Shown here: positions 42,978 through 53,456 of the stretch, piece by piece | Layout: the number at the start of each line of letters is the position of its first letter | Position numbering within the stretch: position 1 is the first letter of the stretch | Assembly: GCA_051294375.1 (NCBI GenBank) | Contig: CM119265.1 | Coordinates: 9,184,772-9,248,771, forward strand | Direction: 5' to 3' | Length of the DNA stretch: 64,000 bases | Origin: Paraspadella gotoi | Taxonomy: Eukaryota; Chaetognatha | Translations under genes and position numbers: made by a program | Notes under the pieces: model-generated | What the model was told of the DNA's origin: nothing | Database searches by the model: none | Seen by the model: the letters and a program-made list of their open reading frames with translations, nothing else

Positions 42978-43332
42978 CTGTAGGGCAGATGCGGATCGGC
43001 CCCGATCTTCTCCAGCCCGACAGAGAGCTGCCCGTCGAAAACGAGGGCGAAGCTTCGCCAGGCGAAACCGAATTCGTAGCCGATCGGACCGAAGTCGATG
43101 ATGGGAGGAGGAGGAGGAGGAGGAAGAGGAGGAGGAGGAGGATGAAGACGGAGTCTTTCTTCTTGGAGGCGGAGATCGTGGAGGGTAGGCGGGGGTGGGC
43201 CGCCGTACGGAGGTGGCGGTGGTGGAACGTCCTCGACTTTGATGCGGACGCGAACGCTGCCTGGAAGGGAGAGTGCAGCGTCGGGTCGGATGATGAAAAA
43301 ACTCACCCGGACTTTCTGCCCAGCCGGAACGA
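42978..43332 (-). CDS. Ala/Pro-rich gene, internal exon with two beta-type segments around a polyproline linker
   Basis: The acceptor CCATGAGTCAG and donor TACAG|GTCGGG flank 355 bases, phase 1 to 2. It reads VPAGQKVRVSFFIIRPDAAL, SLPGSVRVRIKVEDV, a Pro-rich linker with HDLRLQEERLRL, a second proline block, then IIDFGPIGYEFGFAWRSFAL and VFDGQLSVGLEKIGADPHL. The two beta-rich stretches suggest a sandwich domain split by a disordered insert. Phases fit both neighbours (43833-43944 and 42176-42312). It lies outside the duplicated block as seen here. The function is unknown; Lys/Pro/Ala linkers of this kind occur in large axonemal proteins, which is only a hint. Confidence 0.65.
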
Positions 43333-43753
43333 CTGACTCATGGAGGAAAATATTTTGTTAAAAAAGGGGGTTTTTTTTTGACGAAGGTTCATGGAAAGCC
43401 ATTCTGAACTAGTTTGAAAAAGTTTCAGGTCGTAGGTGTGAATGAATGTAAATTGAATTTTAAAAAAAAATATTGAGTTTTTTATTTTTAACTAATTTTG
43501 TATTGTTACTGGAGTATCAGCCTAACCGAAAGTGGAACCGGATCTCCTTTAATTCTGCTACATTTTTTTTCATTTTTCAAAGCTAAAATGAATATCTTTT
43601 TTTATTATTAAACTCGCAATAAAATGGAAAAAAAAATTAATAAACATCTGTCGTGGATTCCATTCGTCACTCTCTCTCTATCTCTCTTCAGATTCTGTTA
43701 CTGTTAGTATCATAGAAGTATTAAATTTATTTTATCGGGGAAAGGAAGAGAGT

Positions 43754-43754
<1 letters not shown>

Positions 43755-43817
<63 letters not shown>
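43755..43817. repeat. GA microsatellite near a splice donor
   Basis: (GA)n of about 60 bases, 16 bases downstream of the donor of the 43833-43944 exon on the minus strand. Confidence 0.9.
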
Positions 43818-43832
43818 CACACAGAACGCCAC

Positions 43833-43944
43833 CTGTAAGCAAATCTACAACGGGTTTCACTTCGGTTTCTTCGGGCGGCGCCTGTTCTATGATGATCTCC
43901 ACGGGCGGTGGTGCTTTTCCTTTTTTTCCTTTTCCTTTGGCTTT
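43833..43944 (-). CDS. Ala/Pro-rich gene, Lys-Gly-rich internal exon
   Basis: The acceptor GTTTTATTCAG and donor TTACAG|GTGGCG flank 112 bases, phase 0 to 1. It reads KAKGKGKKGKAPPPVEIIIE, then QAPPEETEVKPVVDLLT. It joins the 44053 exon in phase 0 and the 42978-43332 exon in phase 1. The basic low-complexity start followed by an acidic/proline segment suggests a linker between domains. Confidence 0.6.
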
Positions 43945-44052
43945 CTGAATAAAACAAAGCCTTGTATTTTAAATCTTCGTATTAAAGTCATCAATAAAAA
44001 CGTAAAAAACTCAATTAATAAAAATCGTAAGAAACATAACAAACAAACGAAC

Positions 44053-44115
44053 CCCTTTTTTCGCCATCTCCGTTAGAATGACGTGATCTGCTACAAACTT
44101 CTCTTCTTTTTTTTT
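44053..44115 (-). CDS. Ala/Pro-rich gene, most upstream exon found
   Basis: The frame reads KKKEEKFVADHVILTEMAKK G and ends GGG|GTTCGT in phase 0, matching the next exon. The 5' border is not clear: an AAG acceptor in an A-rich tract near 44115 is poor. Exons further upstream were not found before the transposon cluster at 44.8 kb. Confidence 0.4.
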
Positions 44116-44744
44116 CGAAAAGACAAAAAAAAATTAAATAAATGAAGTGAATAAACTCGGTCTTTATCGGAATTAGTCTAAATGCGAAATGTTTTAGCGG
44201 AAAATTTAATTATCGGTTAATCGATACGTTAGTTTTTCATAAAAGCCTTTTTTTAAAGGAAGGCCATGAAAGAGAGAGAATTGTTTGTTTGTTTGTTTTT
44301 TTTCGATGTTAGGGGTCTAAGTCAACTCAAGCTGTTTGAAGCATTTTCTTTGACAAGGATCAAAGTCAATCTCGCCAAACCCCCACGTTGTCCTGCCCAC
44401 AGTGCGTCCACAGTGCGACAACAGTGCCCCCACGGCCCCATTTTGTCCAGGTCAAGCTTCTTTATCCCTCTTTCATATTAACTCTCATCACCACTACGCC
44501 AGGTCCTATATTACAATTTCTCCTCTCTGCCCTTTTTTTACCATCGCCCCCTCATATGTCACCTCTTTTACTTTTCCTTATATCCTCTTGCCCTTCCCGC
44601 CAGTCCGCCCACGCCATTTCGTCAACGCCACGCCCTAGTTCCCAATTCGGCCGCGCTTTATTCTCGTCGTCGACACAAAAACAAAAACAAAAACAAAAAA
44701 GAGGAAAAGAGGCGAAAACAGAGGAACATCGCGATTCGCCTTTT

Positions 44745-44765
44745 CATTCCGTTGCCAACGGAATG
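44745..44765. repeat. short perfect inverted repeat
   Basis: CATTCCGTTG-C-CAACGGAATG: two 10-base arms around one base. It could be a protein-binding palindrome or chance. Confidence 0.5.
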
Positions 44766-44855
44766 TTGTACCCTCTCCGACGACCGATCCCCCATATTTA
44801 TTTTGGGGGGGGTTTTTAGTTGCGCCGCGAGTACTCACGGAACAACTCTATTAGT

Positions 44856-45463
44856 GGCTAAACTTTGTCAATGGGGTGGGTCAGAAGTTTGATTTGGGAA
44901 CCTTTTCCAAATGAAACTTCATACATTTCTGAGAAAAACTTTCAATGGACCAAAATTTTCTAAAATGGCTAGAAGCATTAGTAATTAATTTTTTAATATT
45001 TATTTATAGATAGGAAATGTCAAAAAATTTTTTTTAAATTTTGTATTTTTAAAAGCAGATTCAGATAGCTTATAAAAAGTTGTCTACACAAAGTATAATT
45101 CTTTTTAAATATTTTGATGATAAGTGGGTCAAAACTGGGGAAAAACCTGAAAAAATCATCATCATCATCATCCGATGATTTTAGCAGTTTTTACTAATTT
45201 TAAGTAATAAAACATCAAAATTTTAAAAAGTTGTAATTATATTTTTTGCTTAACTTTTTAAGCTCTATCAGAATCAATTAAAAAAACTTAAAATATCAAA
45301 AAAAATTTTTGACATTATATAGCAATATAATAATATTAATTAGCGAATTACTCCTGGTTCGGAACATTTTGTCAAAAAAATATTTTAATATAATAATTAA
45401 TACCAATAATGGATTCGTTTAATGCTGTTCCCATTAAAATTTGAATTTGGTCGGCTACCGCTA
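44856..45463. mobile_element. hAT-like nonautonomous foldback element, second copy
   Basis: About 608 bases beginning GGCTAAACTTTGTCAATGGG and ending GGTCGGCTACCGCTA. It is flanked by the 8-base direct repeat CTATTAGT (44848-44855 and 45464-45471). The uninterrupted GTTGCGCCGC copy at 23442 has a single CAATAAGT at this place. The interior contains a CATCATCATCCGATGAT core and no transposase frame. Confidence 0.7.
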
Positions 45464-45519
45464 CTATTAGTCACTTTTCGGTCGGTCTGTCGGTCGGTCC
45501 GTCGGTATGTCTGTTCGTT

Positions 45520-45555
45520 GGTCTGCATATACACTGCATATACACTGCATATACA
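45520..45555. repeat. 13-bp tandem repeat at an insertion edge
   Basis: Three copies of GCATATACACT with GCA joins lead directly into the left end of the Tc1-like element. Confidence 0.8.
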
Positions 45556-46612
45556 CTGCGGCGCAAAAAAAAGAAGACATTAGTAGCTTCAAATACACCA
45601 CTATTTCTTTTTTAATTTTAATAAAATATATATGAAAAGTATAGCTCTTTTAAAAAGCTATCGATTGGTGCAAGAAAAATCTTAATTGGTCAGGAAGTAG
45701 AATATAGCAAGACTTTAAAGTCAAAGTCTCAAAAAGGAATTGGGAAAAAATGATTTTTAAAGGTTAGCATTGCTGACATTTCTTTTTCTGACTGATGTTT
45801 ACAATATAGAATTAATAAAATCATAATGGAATTAAACATATAAAAGAGTTAGCAATAAATTTATATTACTTTTTTTAAATATTTTTTTAATTGCTGCTAA
45901 ATATAGCATTTTAATAATAAATATTAAAAACAATAATTTTTTTAAAAATTATCTCTAGAGATGAAACGAAAAATTCGTTGGAATACCAATTTTATTTTAA
46001 AATTATCTAAAAATTAAAACATAATTTTATGATAAAAATAAAAAAAATCATTTTAAATTAATTGTAAAAGTTTATATTAGTCTGCTTTAACACGAGATGC
46101 TATAAAGAAAAAAACTTTGATATGAAAAAGCTTTAAAATTAACTTTTGGTAAGTTATCACTCAACTGCTTTTTTTTTAAAGATTGTTTTTCCATATAGTT
46201 TCCCTACTTATTTTAATTTTATTTAGGGGGAAATGGTTATGAAGGCTTGAATGAAAGCCGAAACTTGTCTGTACAATAAAAATAAAATCGTTGCTGTATC
46301 AAGACTTTGTCTTTAATTTCAAATATCTAAAAACACAACGAAAGAAAGTTTAATCACAATATAAATATATTATAATAAGGAAAAATCAGAGACTCCTTTT
46401 GATAAAAAATAATTTATTCTCATCAGATGTTTTGTACCAATCAACTTTGATATCCTATAAATTTCTGACGCTTTAATCAATTTTAATTGCACCTGGACCA
46501 ATCGCTTTATCTTTCATTCAATAAGCTTTGTGAAATATCTCAGTAAAATTCATCCATCCAATATTGTTTTTTCGGTGTGAAAGAAGTGTCTTCTTTTTTT
46601 TGCGCCGCAGTG
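45554..46612. mobile_element. Tc1-like nonautonomous element with perfect 26-bp inverted repeats
   Basis: The left end CACTGCGGCGCAAAAAAAAG then AAGACA is an exact reverse complement of the right end TGTCTTC(T)8GCGCCGCAGTG-type terminus (46587-46612). TA flanks both sides (45552-45553 and 46613-46614). Its 1,059 bases are AT-rich with no frame over 60 codons, so it is a decayed or nonautonomous copy. The uninterrupted host copy has TAGTTGG at about 23560-23568 as the empty site. Confidence 0.85.
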
Positions 46613-46984
46613 TAGTTGGTAGCTCAATGATCATTTGTTAAGAAGGAAAAATCCTCAAATTTAAGTGACTACTAATGCCGCCTAAAACTATAAAAATCAA
46701 AAGATGGAATTCCGATGCAGTGCGTGTCATAAATACATGGGCTAAGAAAGTTATTGTAGTCATGTAGTCATGTCACGTCATGTCATTTCATATCATATCA
46801 TGTCATGTCACAAAATACACGTGATAAGGCAGTTGCTGCGGCGCAACACATTCAAATTACCATTCTTGTTTAATTAACTTTATGCTAATTTATTTCTAAT
46901 TGTTCCGTTTCCATTTTTAAAATGAGACGAGAGAAAAAAAAATAAAAAAACAATCACCTCACATTCTCCCCACCCCCCTCCCCC

Positions 46985-47765
46985 CGCGAAAACCCTCACC
47001 TCTTGCGTTTTTCTTCTCTATCCACCGCGTCTCGCCTTGCCCTACCCTATCCCATTTTCTCACTTTATTTATCCCCATTCGATTAGAGATCAGCTTTTTC
47101 TCTATCCACCGCGTCTCGCCTCACCCTCCCCTATCCCCATTTTCTCATTTTATTTATTCCCATTCGATTAGAGATCAGCTTTTTCTCTATCTCTCGCCTT
47201 GCCCTCCCCTATACCCCATTTTTCTCACTTTATTTATCCCCATTTGATTAGAGATCAGCTTTTCTCTATCCACCGCGTCTCGCCTCACCCTCCCCTATCC
47301 CCATTTTCTCATTTTTATCTATCCCATTCGATTAGAGATCAGCTTTTTCTCTATCCACCGCGTCTCGCCTCACCCTCCCCTATTCCCCATTTTCTCACTT
47401 TATTTATCCCCATTCAATTAGAGATCAGCTTTTTTCTCTATCCACCGCGTCCTTGCCTCACCCTCCCTATCCCTATTTTCCCATTTTATTTGTCCCCTTT
47501 CGATTAGAGATTAGCTTTTTCTCTATCCACTGCGTCTCGCCTCACCCTCCCTATCCCCATTTTCCCATTTTATTTTTCCTTTTTGATTAGAGATTAGCTT
47601 TTCTCTATCCACTGCTTCTCGCCTCGCCCCCATCCCCATCTTCTCATTTTATCTATCCCCATTCGATTAGAGATCAGATTTTTCTCTATCCACCGCGTCT
47701 TGCCTCGCCCCCCTATCCTCATTTTCCAATTTTATCTGTCCCCTTTCGATTAGAGATTAGCTCCA
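46985..47765. repeat. 85-bp satellite-like tandem array
   Basis: Nine copies of an 85-base unit containing GATTAGAGATCAGCTTTTTC, TCTATCCACCGCGTCTCGCC and CCCTATCCCCATTTTCTCA. Units differ by small indels and substitutions. Leu/Ser/Pro readings are repeat shadows. Confidence 0.9.
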
Positions 47766-47769
47766 ACAC

Positions 47770-49740
47770 ATTGTTTTTCCTTTCCTAATGATAAAAAATC
47801 AGTGTTTTTCTCTCCTCTTAATTTTTCCCTTTTTTTTCTCATCTTTCCCCTCTCCATTCTTTTAATAAATATTAATATTTTCCTCCTTTTCTTCCCTTTT
47901 GTTTTTCGCGAGTTAATCCCCATTTTTTTTTGCTCTCCTCATTTTTTTTTCTTGTCAATTGCGATTAAATCCTGGTCTGCGCCGCGCGTGCGCAAAAGGA
48001 CTGGAAAATGGAACTGGAACGCGGTAAAGACGACGAGCGCGAAATGGAATTTGAGAAGAGAAATAGCAAATGAAGAAAAAGGAGCGAGAAAAGCTAAAAC
48101 TGAAATGGAACGGGCAATAGTGAGGGCAATAGTTTATTCGCTTAACAATTACGTTCATGGACTTAAAATGCCGTGCAATTATTCTTGTGATCAAATATAA
48201 CAGAGACAGACAATTCTACCTTGCATGCCCTTCATGCGCGGTATCGGTATCGGCAATTTTATTATTCATCATTTGTCTTATCATTAATAGTTTCATGATG
48301 GTGGTACTCCAAAAAACAACTCTATGCCAATTTTAAGTCGGATCTGCTAATCAGCAGATTCCGACTCACTTTGTCGGTTCCGTCGGTCCCACCCCAAAAT
48401 CTTGTCGGGAAATTAATTTTTAGCATATCAGAACATCGAATTATAATAAATTTATGAAAAAAAAAACGATGTCCGTCCGTCCGTCTGTCTGTCTGTCGGT
48501 CTGACTGTCTGTCTGTCTTTCTGTCTTTCTGGCGTCCGTCCGTCTGTCTTGTCTTCTGTCGTCCGTCCGTCCGTCCGTCCGTCCGTCCGTCCGTCTCACC
48601 TTAGCAAAAAACCAAATTACTTCGTGATTGGATGGATGGATTGGAATGAAATTTTGTGTGTGATGAGCTGGATATGAAGTTTCGATGAACCGTCGAGGTG
48701 GAAATGAGTTTAAATTGAAAAACAAAAAAAATATATTTCACTATTTGAACACCAAATTACTCATGAGTGGATAGGGCGATTGACTTGAAATTTTGTATTT
48801 GGGTAGAAAGGTTGTGTGATTAAACTGGAAATCAAGTTTCGATGGAATCGTTTGAGTGGAAATGAGTTTTAAATGGATAAACAAAGAACCTGTTTCACTA
48901 ATTGATTATGCTTCTTTTTCTTTTTTATTTTAAATGTAAATACAAGATGTATTAATTAATAATAATTAATCATTTAATTAATCAGATTAGTCAATTAATT
49001 AATCAATTACAGTTGGAATTTCTAAATATCTCTCTTCTGTGTCGATGTCTGTAATTCAATTGATGGGGAAGAAGGTCAAGAAAAAGGATTAGTCGTGATG
49101 AGTTTAATCATTTGATTTTAAATATTTTTTTATTCGCGTTTCATTTTTAATTCGAATTTATGGTTATCCTGTGATACCATGTACAATTGTACATACAAAT
49201 TGTTTTTCTTCAAGCTAATACCGACTGTATGTCGCAATTGCCTTAACTAACTTCTGTTGTGATATTTAATAGTATCCTTCGATTTGATTTTTCACCAAAA
49301 TAAAAACTTATTATCATAGTAAGAAACTGTGTTCTGGATAAATTGTATTTTCCACCTCAACACTTCGAATGAAAGAAAAGAAAAAAAGAGAGAGAGAAAA
49401 AAAGAAAGAGATTGATTTGACAACGAATTTTTTAAAAATTTGAAAAACTAAAGTTCATGACTGACGGTCAATTTTTTTCTCCTAAGTATCTCTGAGCGAC
49501 CGCGAAGACGACGACACGACGACGAACGACGAACACCTTTCCGTCCCGAAACCGCTTCCGGTTAATTTAAAATATGGGAGACATACAACCAAAAAAAGAT
49601 GGAACGAAATCCAGGCTGATCTTTTTTTTTTCGCTAGCTAAGCCGAAACACTCGATCGGACGATTGAAACTTTTGAAACTTTTCTCCTTCTTTATATAAA
49701 ACATTTTTTTTTTGTAAAAAGTTTGAAAGAAGGAAAACGA
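47770..49740. other. AT-rich stretch with one GTCC-core repeat and no clear gene
   Basis: A plus frame near 47970-48200 reads KSWSAPRVRKRTGKWNWN, then a Lys/Glu-rich tail. It has no splice support and is not called. The remainder is AT-rich. Confidence 0.4.
48365..48850 (+). repeat. repeat family with GTCC microsatellite core, copy 2
   Basis: CACTTTGTCGGTTCCGTCGG, CCCACCCCAAAAT, then a long GTCC/GTCT core (48470-48597), then a TTGGAATGAAATTTTGTG... GATATGAAGTTTCGATGA tail. The tail module is then repeated once more (48745-48845) with drift. Confidence 0.75.
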
Positions 49741-49748
49741 CTCTCACC

Positions 49749-49891
49749 ATGAGTGATTCCGTCCAATTGACCGAGGAACAACGATCGCGAGTACAAGGAG
49801 GCCTTCATGGGCTACGACAAGGACGGAACCGGAAAGCATCAACGCCAAAGAACTCGGGACGCTCATGAGGACATTGGGACTCAGTCCCACG
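49749..49891 (+). CDS. calmodulin-like EF-hand protein, first exon, frame broken by indels
   Basis: The ATG at 49749 reads MSDSVQLTEEQ, which resembles the start of calmodulin. After an indel, a second frame gives EYKEAFMGYDKDGTG. After another indel, a third frame continues through INAKELGTLMRTLGLSPT to a donor ACG|GTAAGG. Together they form one EF-hand loop whose 12 positions keep the calcium ligands (D, D, T, S and the final E). The protein would act as a calcium sensor. Two indels within about 80 bases, right before a low-quality contig end, point to sequencing error, not a true pseudogene. Later exons are lost in the gap. Confidence 0.65.
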
Positions 49892-49979
49892 GTAAGGCGA
49901 AGATTGGGTAAGTTTTTCAAGACCCTCGACTTGATCGTCAATAGTGCGGATTTCCGAGCTTCAGAAATGTTATCATAAC

Positions 49980-50004
49980 NNNNNNNNNNNNNNNNNNNNN
50001 NNNN
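49980..50004. other. assembly gap (25 N)
   Basis: Twenty-five N bases. The second copy of the large block begins at the very next base. Confidence 0.97.
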
Positions 50005-53000
50005 GAGAAACAGTATAAAGTATTCTTATTTCTAAAATACCCATGAAACGACAACGACGACGACGAAGATAGAAGAAAGCGACGACTTGCAACATATTTA
50101 GGATGCAGATTGACTCCATGGCGGAAAAAAAAAAAAGAGGTCTGAACTGATATGAGAATCCTTATTTTCCAGTTTTTCCTTCAACCACTCGACTTTCTTC
50201 TAACTTTCAACTCGACTGCTCGACTTTTTCTTCTCAACTTTCAACTCGGACTGCTGACTTTCTTCTCAAACTCAACTCGACCCTCTCCCGACTTATCTTC
50301 TCAAACTTGTCAACCGACTGCTCGACTTATCTTTCTCAACTTTCAACTCGACTGCTCGACTTTTCTCACTGTCGACTTTTTTACAACATAAACGACTCAT
50401 CGACTGTTTTGTTTCCCCAACTTCAACTCGATTCGCTTAAGTTATGATTCCAAATATTGCTCAACAGCCTATTTGTTTAAAAACTGTTTAATTTTCACTG
50501 CCGGCAATTAAATTATCTTCAGGTTTCACATTCCAGCGTGTTTTCTTAATTTTTACATTCATTATCTTTCACTAATTTTTTTTACAACTTTAATTGACTG
50601 CTTGGACTTTTATTCTTTATTATAAAGTAGCCATTTCTTTCCTCAAGAAATTACCAAATTTTAGAAGAAAAAAAGGAGATATAGATATAAATATTAGAAT
50701 ATAATTAAAATCCAAGTACAGTACCTTTCTTCAATTTCGATTACATTCATAATAAAGTTTAAATTCAAGTTCTTGCCAACTTTCGTCAGCGTACCTGTTG
50801 GCGCTCTTGTTTCCACCCGGCGCCGTCGCCCGGGTGCGGAAAGTTCCCGGTGGGGCCGGCGGGGATTCCGGGCCGTCGAACCCAAAATCACCCTGGGAGA
50901 GGGGAGCGTTGAAAAATGAGGGATTGAGAGTCACGTGAGATTAGAATAATAGAGTGCACGCTATATTGCGTTACTGCAGTCTTTGGGAAAGATGACATTT
51001 CGTGTGTTCGTTAGTTTTGTTTCGAACAAATCGTCAAATATTAAATTATTTTTGCCGATGTACACTTAAGATCGAAAAGTACTTTGGATGCCCACGTCCC
51101 CAAAAAAGGATTAAAATCTTTGATTCAATTGAAATTGATACATCCAATTATAAAATTATCCATTCATTTGTAAATAAGCTACTTTCCCCCGATTAATTAT
51201 ATTAACAAAGAAAGTGTCATTTTGGAGTCGCCAGAGTACTTAAAGATACTTAAACGTATCTAATACTAGGGAGGGACAATACATTCTTATTTGCGAAATT
51301 AAATACTTAAAGATACTAAACGTATAATACTAGGAAGGACAATACATGCTTTATTTTGAATTTAAGCCTAAGTCTTCCGTATTCATTTCATGTTCGTCAA
51401 TTGGATTGAAGTCTTCTGAAGGATTAATGGACGAAGGAATTATTTCGCCTCCTCCACCGCCCCTTCCTTTATACTTCAATAGGGGCTGAATCGCAAATGA
51501 AAGTTTATCACGACAACGGATCTAGCGTTCGACGTTGTCAACGGTATAATTCGAGCGAAATAAAAGGGAATCGATTCTCATTTTTAGAGCCGATAGAGGA
51601 AGTTTGTCGGTGCACAAGATGGTGTTGTTTTAAAAGCAAATTGTTTTCCGACGACGGCAAGAATGAACTGCCGTCTGCATAGACCATCTGTAATTAGAAT
51701 TTAGATGATAATCACAAATTCAGTAATCGAGACATTAACATGCCAAGCGGTGTAATTAAAAATTTAAAAAAAATTATAAAAGATTAGTATTAGTAGCGGC
51801 CAATCTGCGCTTTCAGGCCTCTACAAAATCACGCAGAAAAGAAATGATGCTGTGCCAAAGAAAAGATGATGATTCATCTCGATCGCTCTGTCTCTCTCCC
51901 ATTTCACGCTCCTTCTCCAATCTCCAAAAATCTTCTTTTTTCTTCTTCATTCGAAATTTTCTTTTTTTATCTCGTCTATTACAAATTTTTTCTCTTGTTT
52001 TTTCTTGGTGTGAAAATTTATTTTCCAAAAGCCAACCTTTTCTGCTTTTCCGTTAGTTCATGTAGATGTTCGAAAATCAGTTTAAAGACCAACGGTTTGG
52101 CCTCTTACTACTTTCGTACTACTGTCTATTTATAATAGAAAAATTCAAAAATACTTGTTTCACATTTTCTATTTTTATATTTTATGAAAGGATTACTTTA
52201 TCATATTCTTAAATTATATGTATTGCTTTTCTTTAAAATTTTAGTTTTTTTTAAATTATACTTATTTAATATCTATATTTTATAAACTCATTATAGGGAA
52301 GGGGAGTGTGTTGATCTTCTAGAAAATATATTATATTTTAATTTAGGTCCCCCCTTCTTCGAAGTGATGTCACTGCTTACTTTTTTTTCTCTTTTGACTC
52401 CATTAAAATACGAACTTCATTCACGCTCAGCGTATCAAGAGACCTTTGCCCTTTTTTCACTTTATCCTTCCGCGCTTCGTCCGCCGACTTAAATTTTTTC
52501 TCGTCTCTGCTTTAATTTTCTGTTTCTTTTTAAATCTGAAAACCTCCTTGTGCTAAATATACCTTTTAAGTCTAACAGTATATAACAAATATGATGTGAA
52601 CGATTTAATTTCTTTCAAACTTATTCGAAAAATGAATTCAGATTCGGATTCCACGAAATTTCACTCGAAAGGCACTTTAAGTATTATAGATTTCGACAAT
52701 AACGACGACAAAGACGTCCAACAGAGAGGACAAGGAAATAAGACGACGAACGACGCGAACGACGACGACCGACGACGACGACCTAGCCCATTTCGCCCAT
52801 ATATATTCTGCCCTTTCTCAATTTCAGACGCCGAGTCGCAATGCGGTCGAACGTCCAATTGAACTCGAGGTGGCTCTTTCACTCAGGTCTACAATGAAGT
52901 CCGAGTTTAGTTTTCTTTATACAGTTTTCTGCTTATACAGTCTAGTAATGTAAATGTCACGTGATTGTTGTTAATTTTTCTTTTTGGAAAATTATATTAT

Positions 53001-53138
53001 CTTATTAATGTGAGTTCATGATATTTTTAGTGTCATGTTCTCCTGTGATTTAGATTGTTTAAGTTTTGAAACAAAAAACTATTCCTTTAGCTCTCGCTCG
53101 CTCGCTCTCTTCTCTCTCTCTCTCTCTCTTCTCTCTCT

Positions 53139-53175
<37 letters not shown>

Positions 53176-53206
53176 CTAGTTCACCCATCGCTCTCTCTCT
53201 CTCTCT

Positions 53207-53269
<63 letters not shown>

Positions 53270-53413
53270 ACTCTCTCTCTCTTCTCCACTTTTGGGAGAT
53301 TCGATGATTTCTTTTCTTCTTTGATGTCACTCGTTTTTTTAAAAACCGCGATCCTTCTTTCAGAACCAGGTTGACGTTTGATAAAACAGTTGGGAACTTG
53401 ACTCCTGCCCAGG

Positions 53414-53456
<43 letters not shown>

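Larger units (their letters stand above)
44819..46847 (+). mobile_element. GTTGCGCCGC element interrupted by two other insertions
   Basis: It begins GTTGCGCCGCGAGTACTCAC and ends GCGGCGCAAC, like the 344-base copy at 23442-23785. Here it is split by a hAT-like element (44856-45463) and a Tc1-like element (45554-46612). Removing both restores colinearity with the uninterrupted copy, including the CGGTCGGTCTGTCGG block and the GTCATGTCATATCATG block near the right end. Confidence 0.7.
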
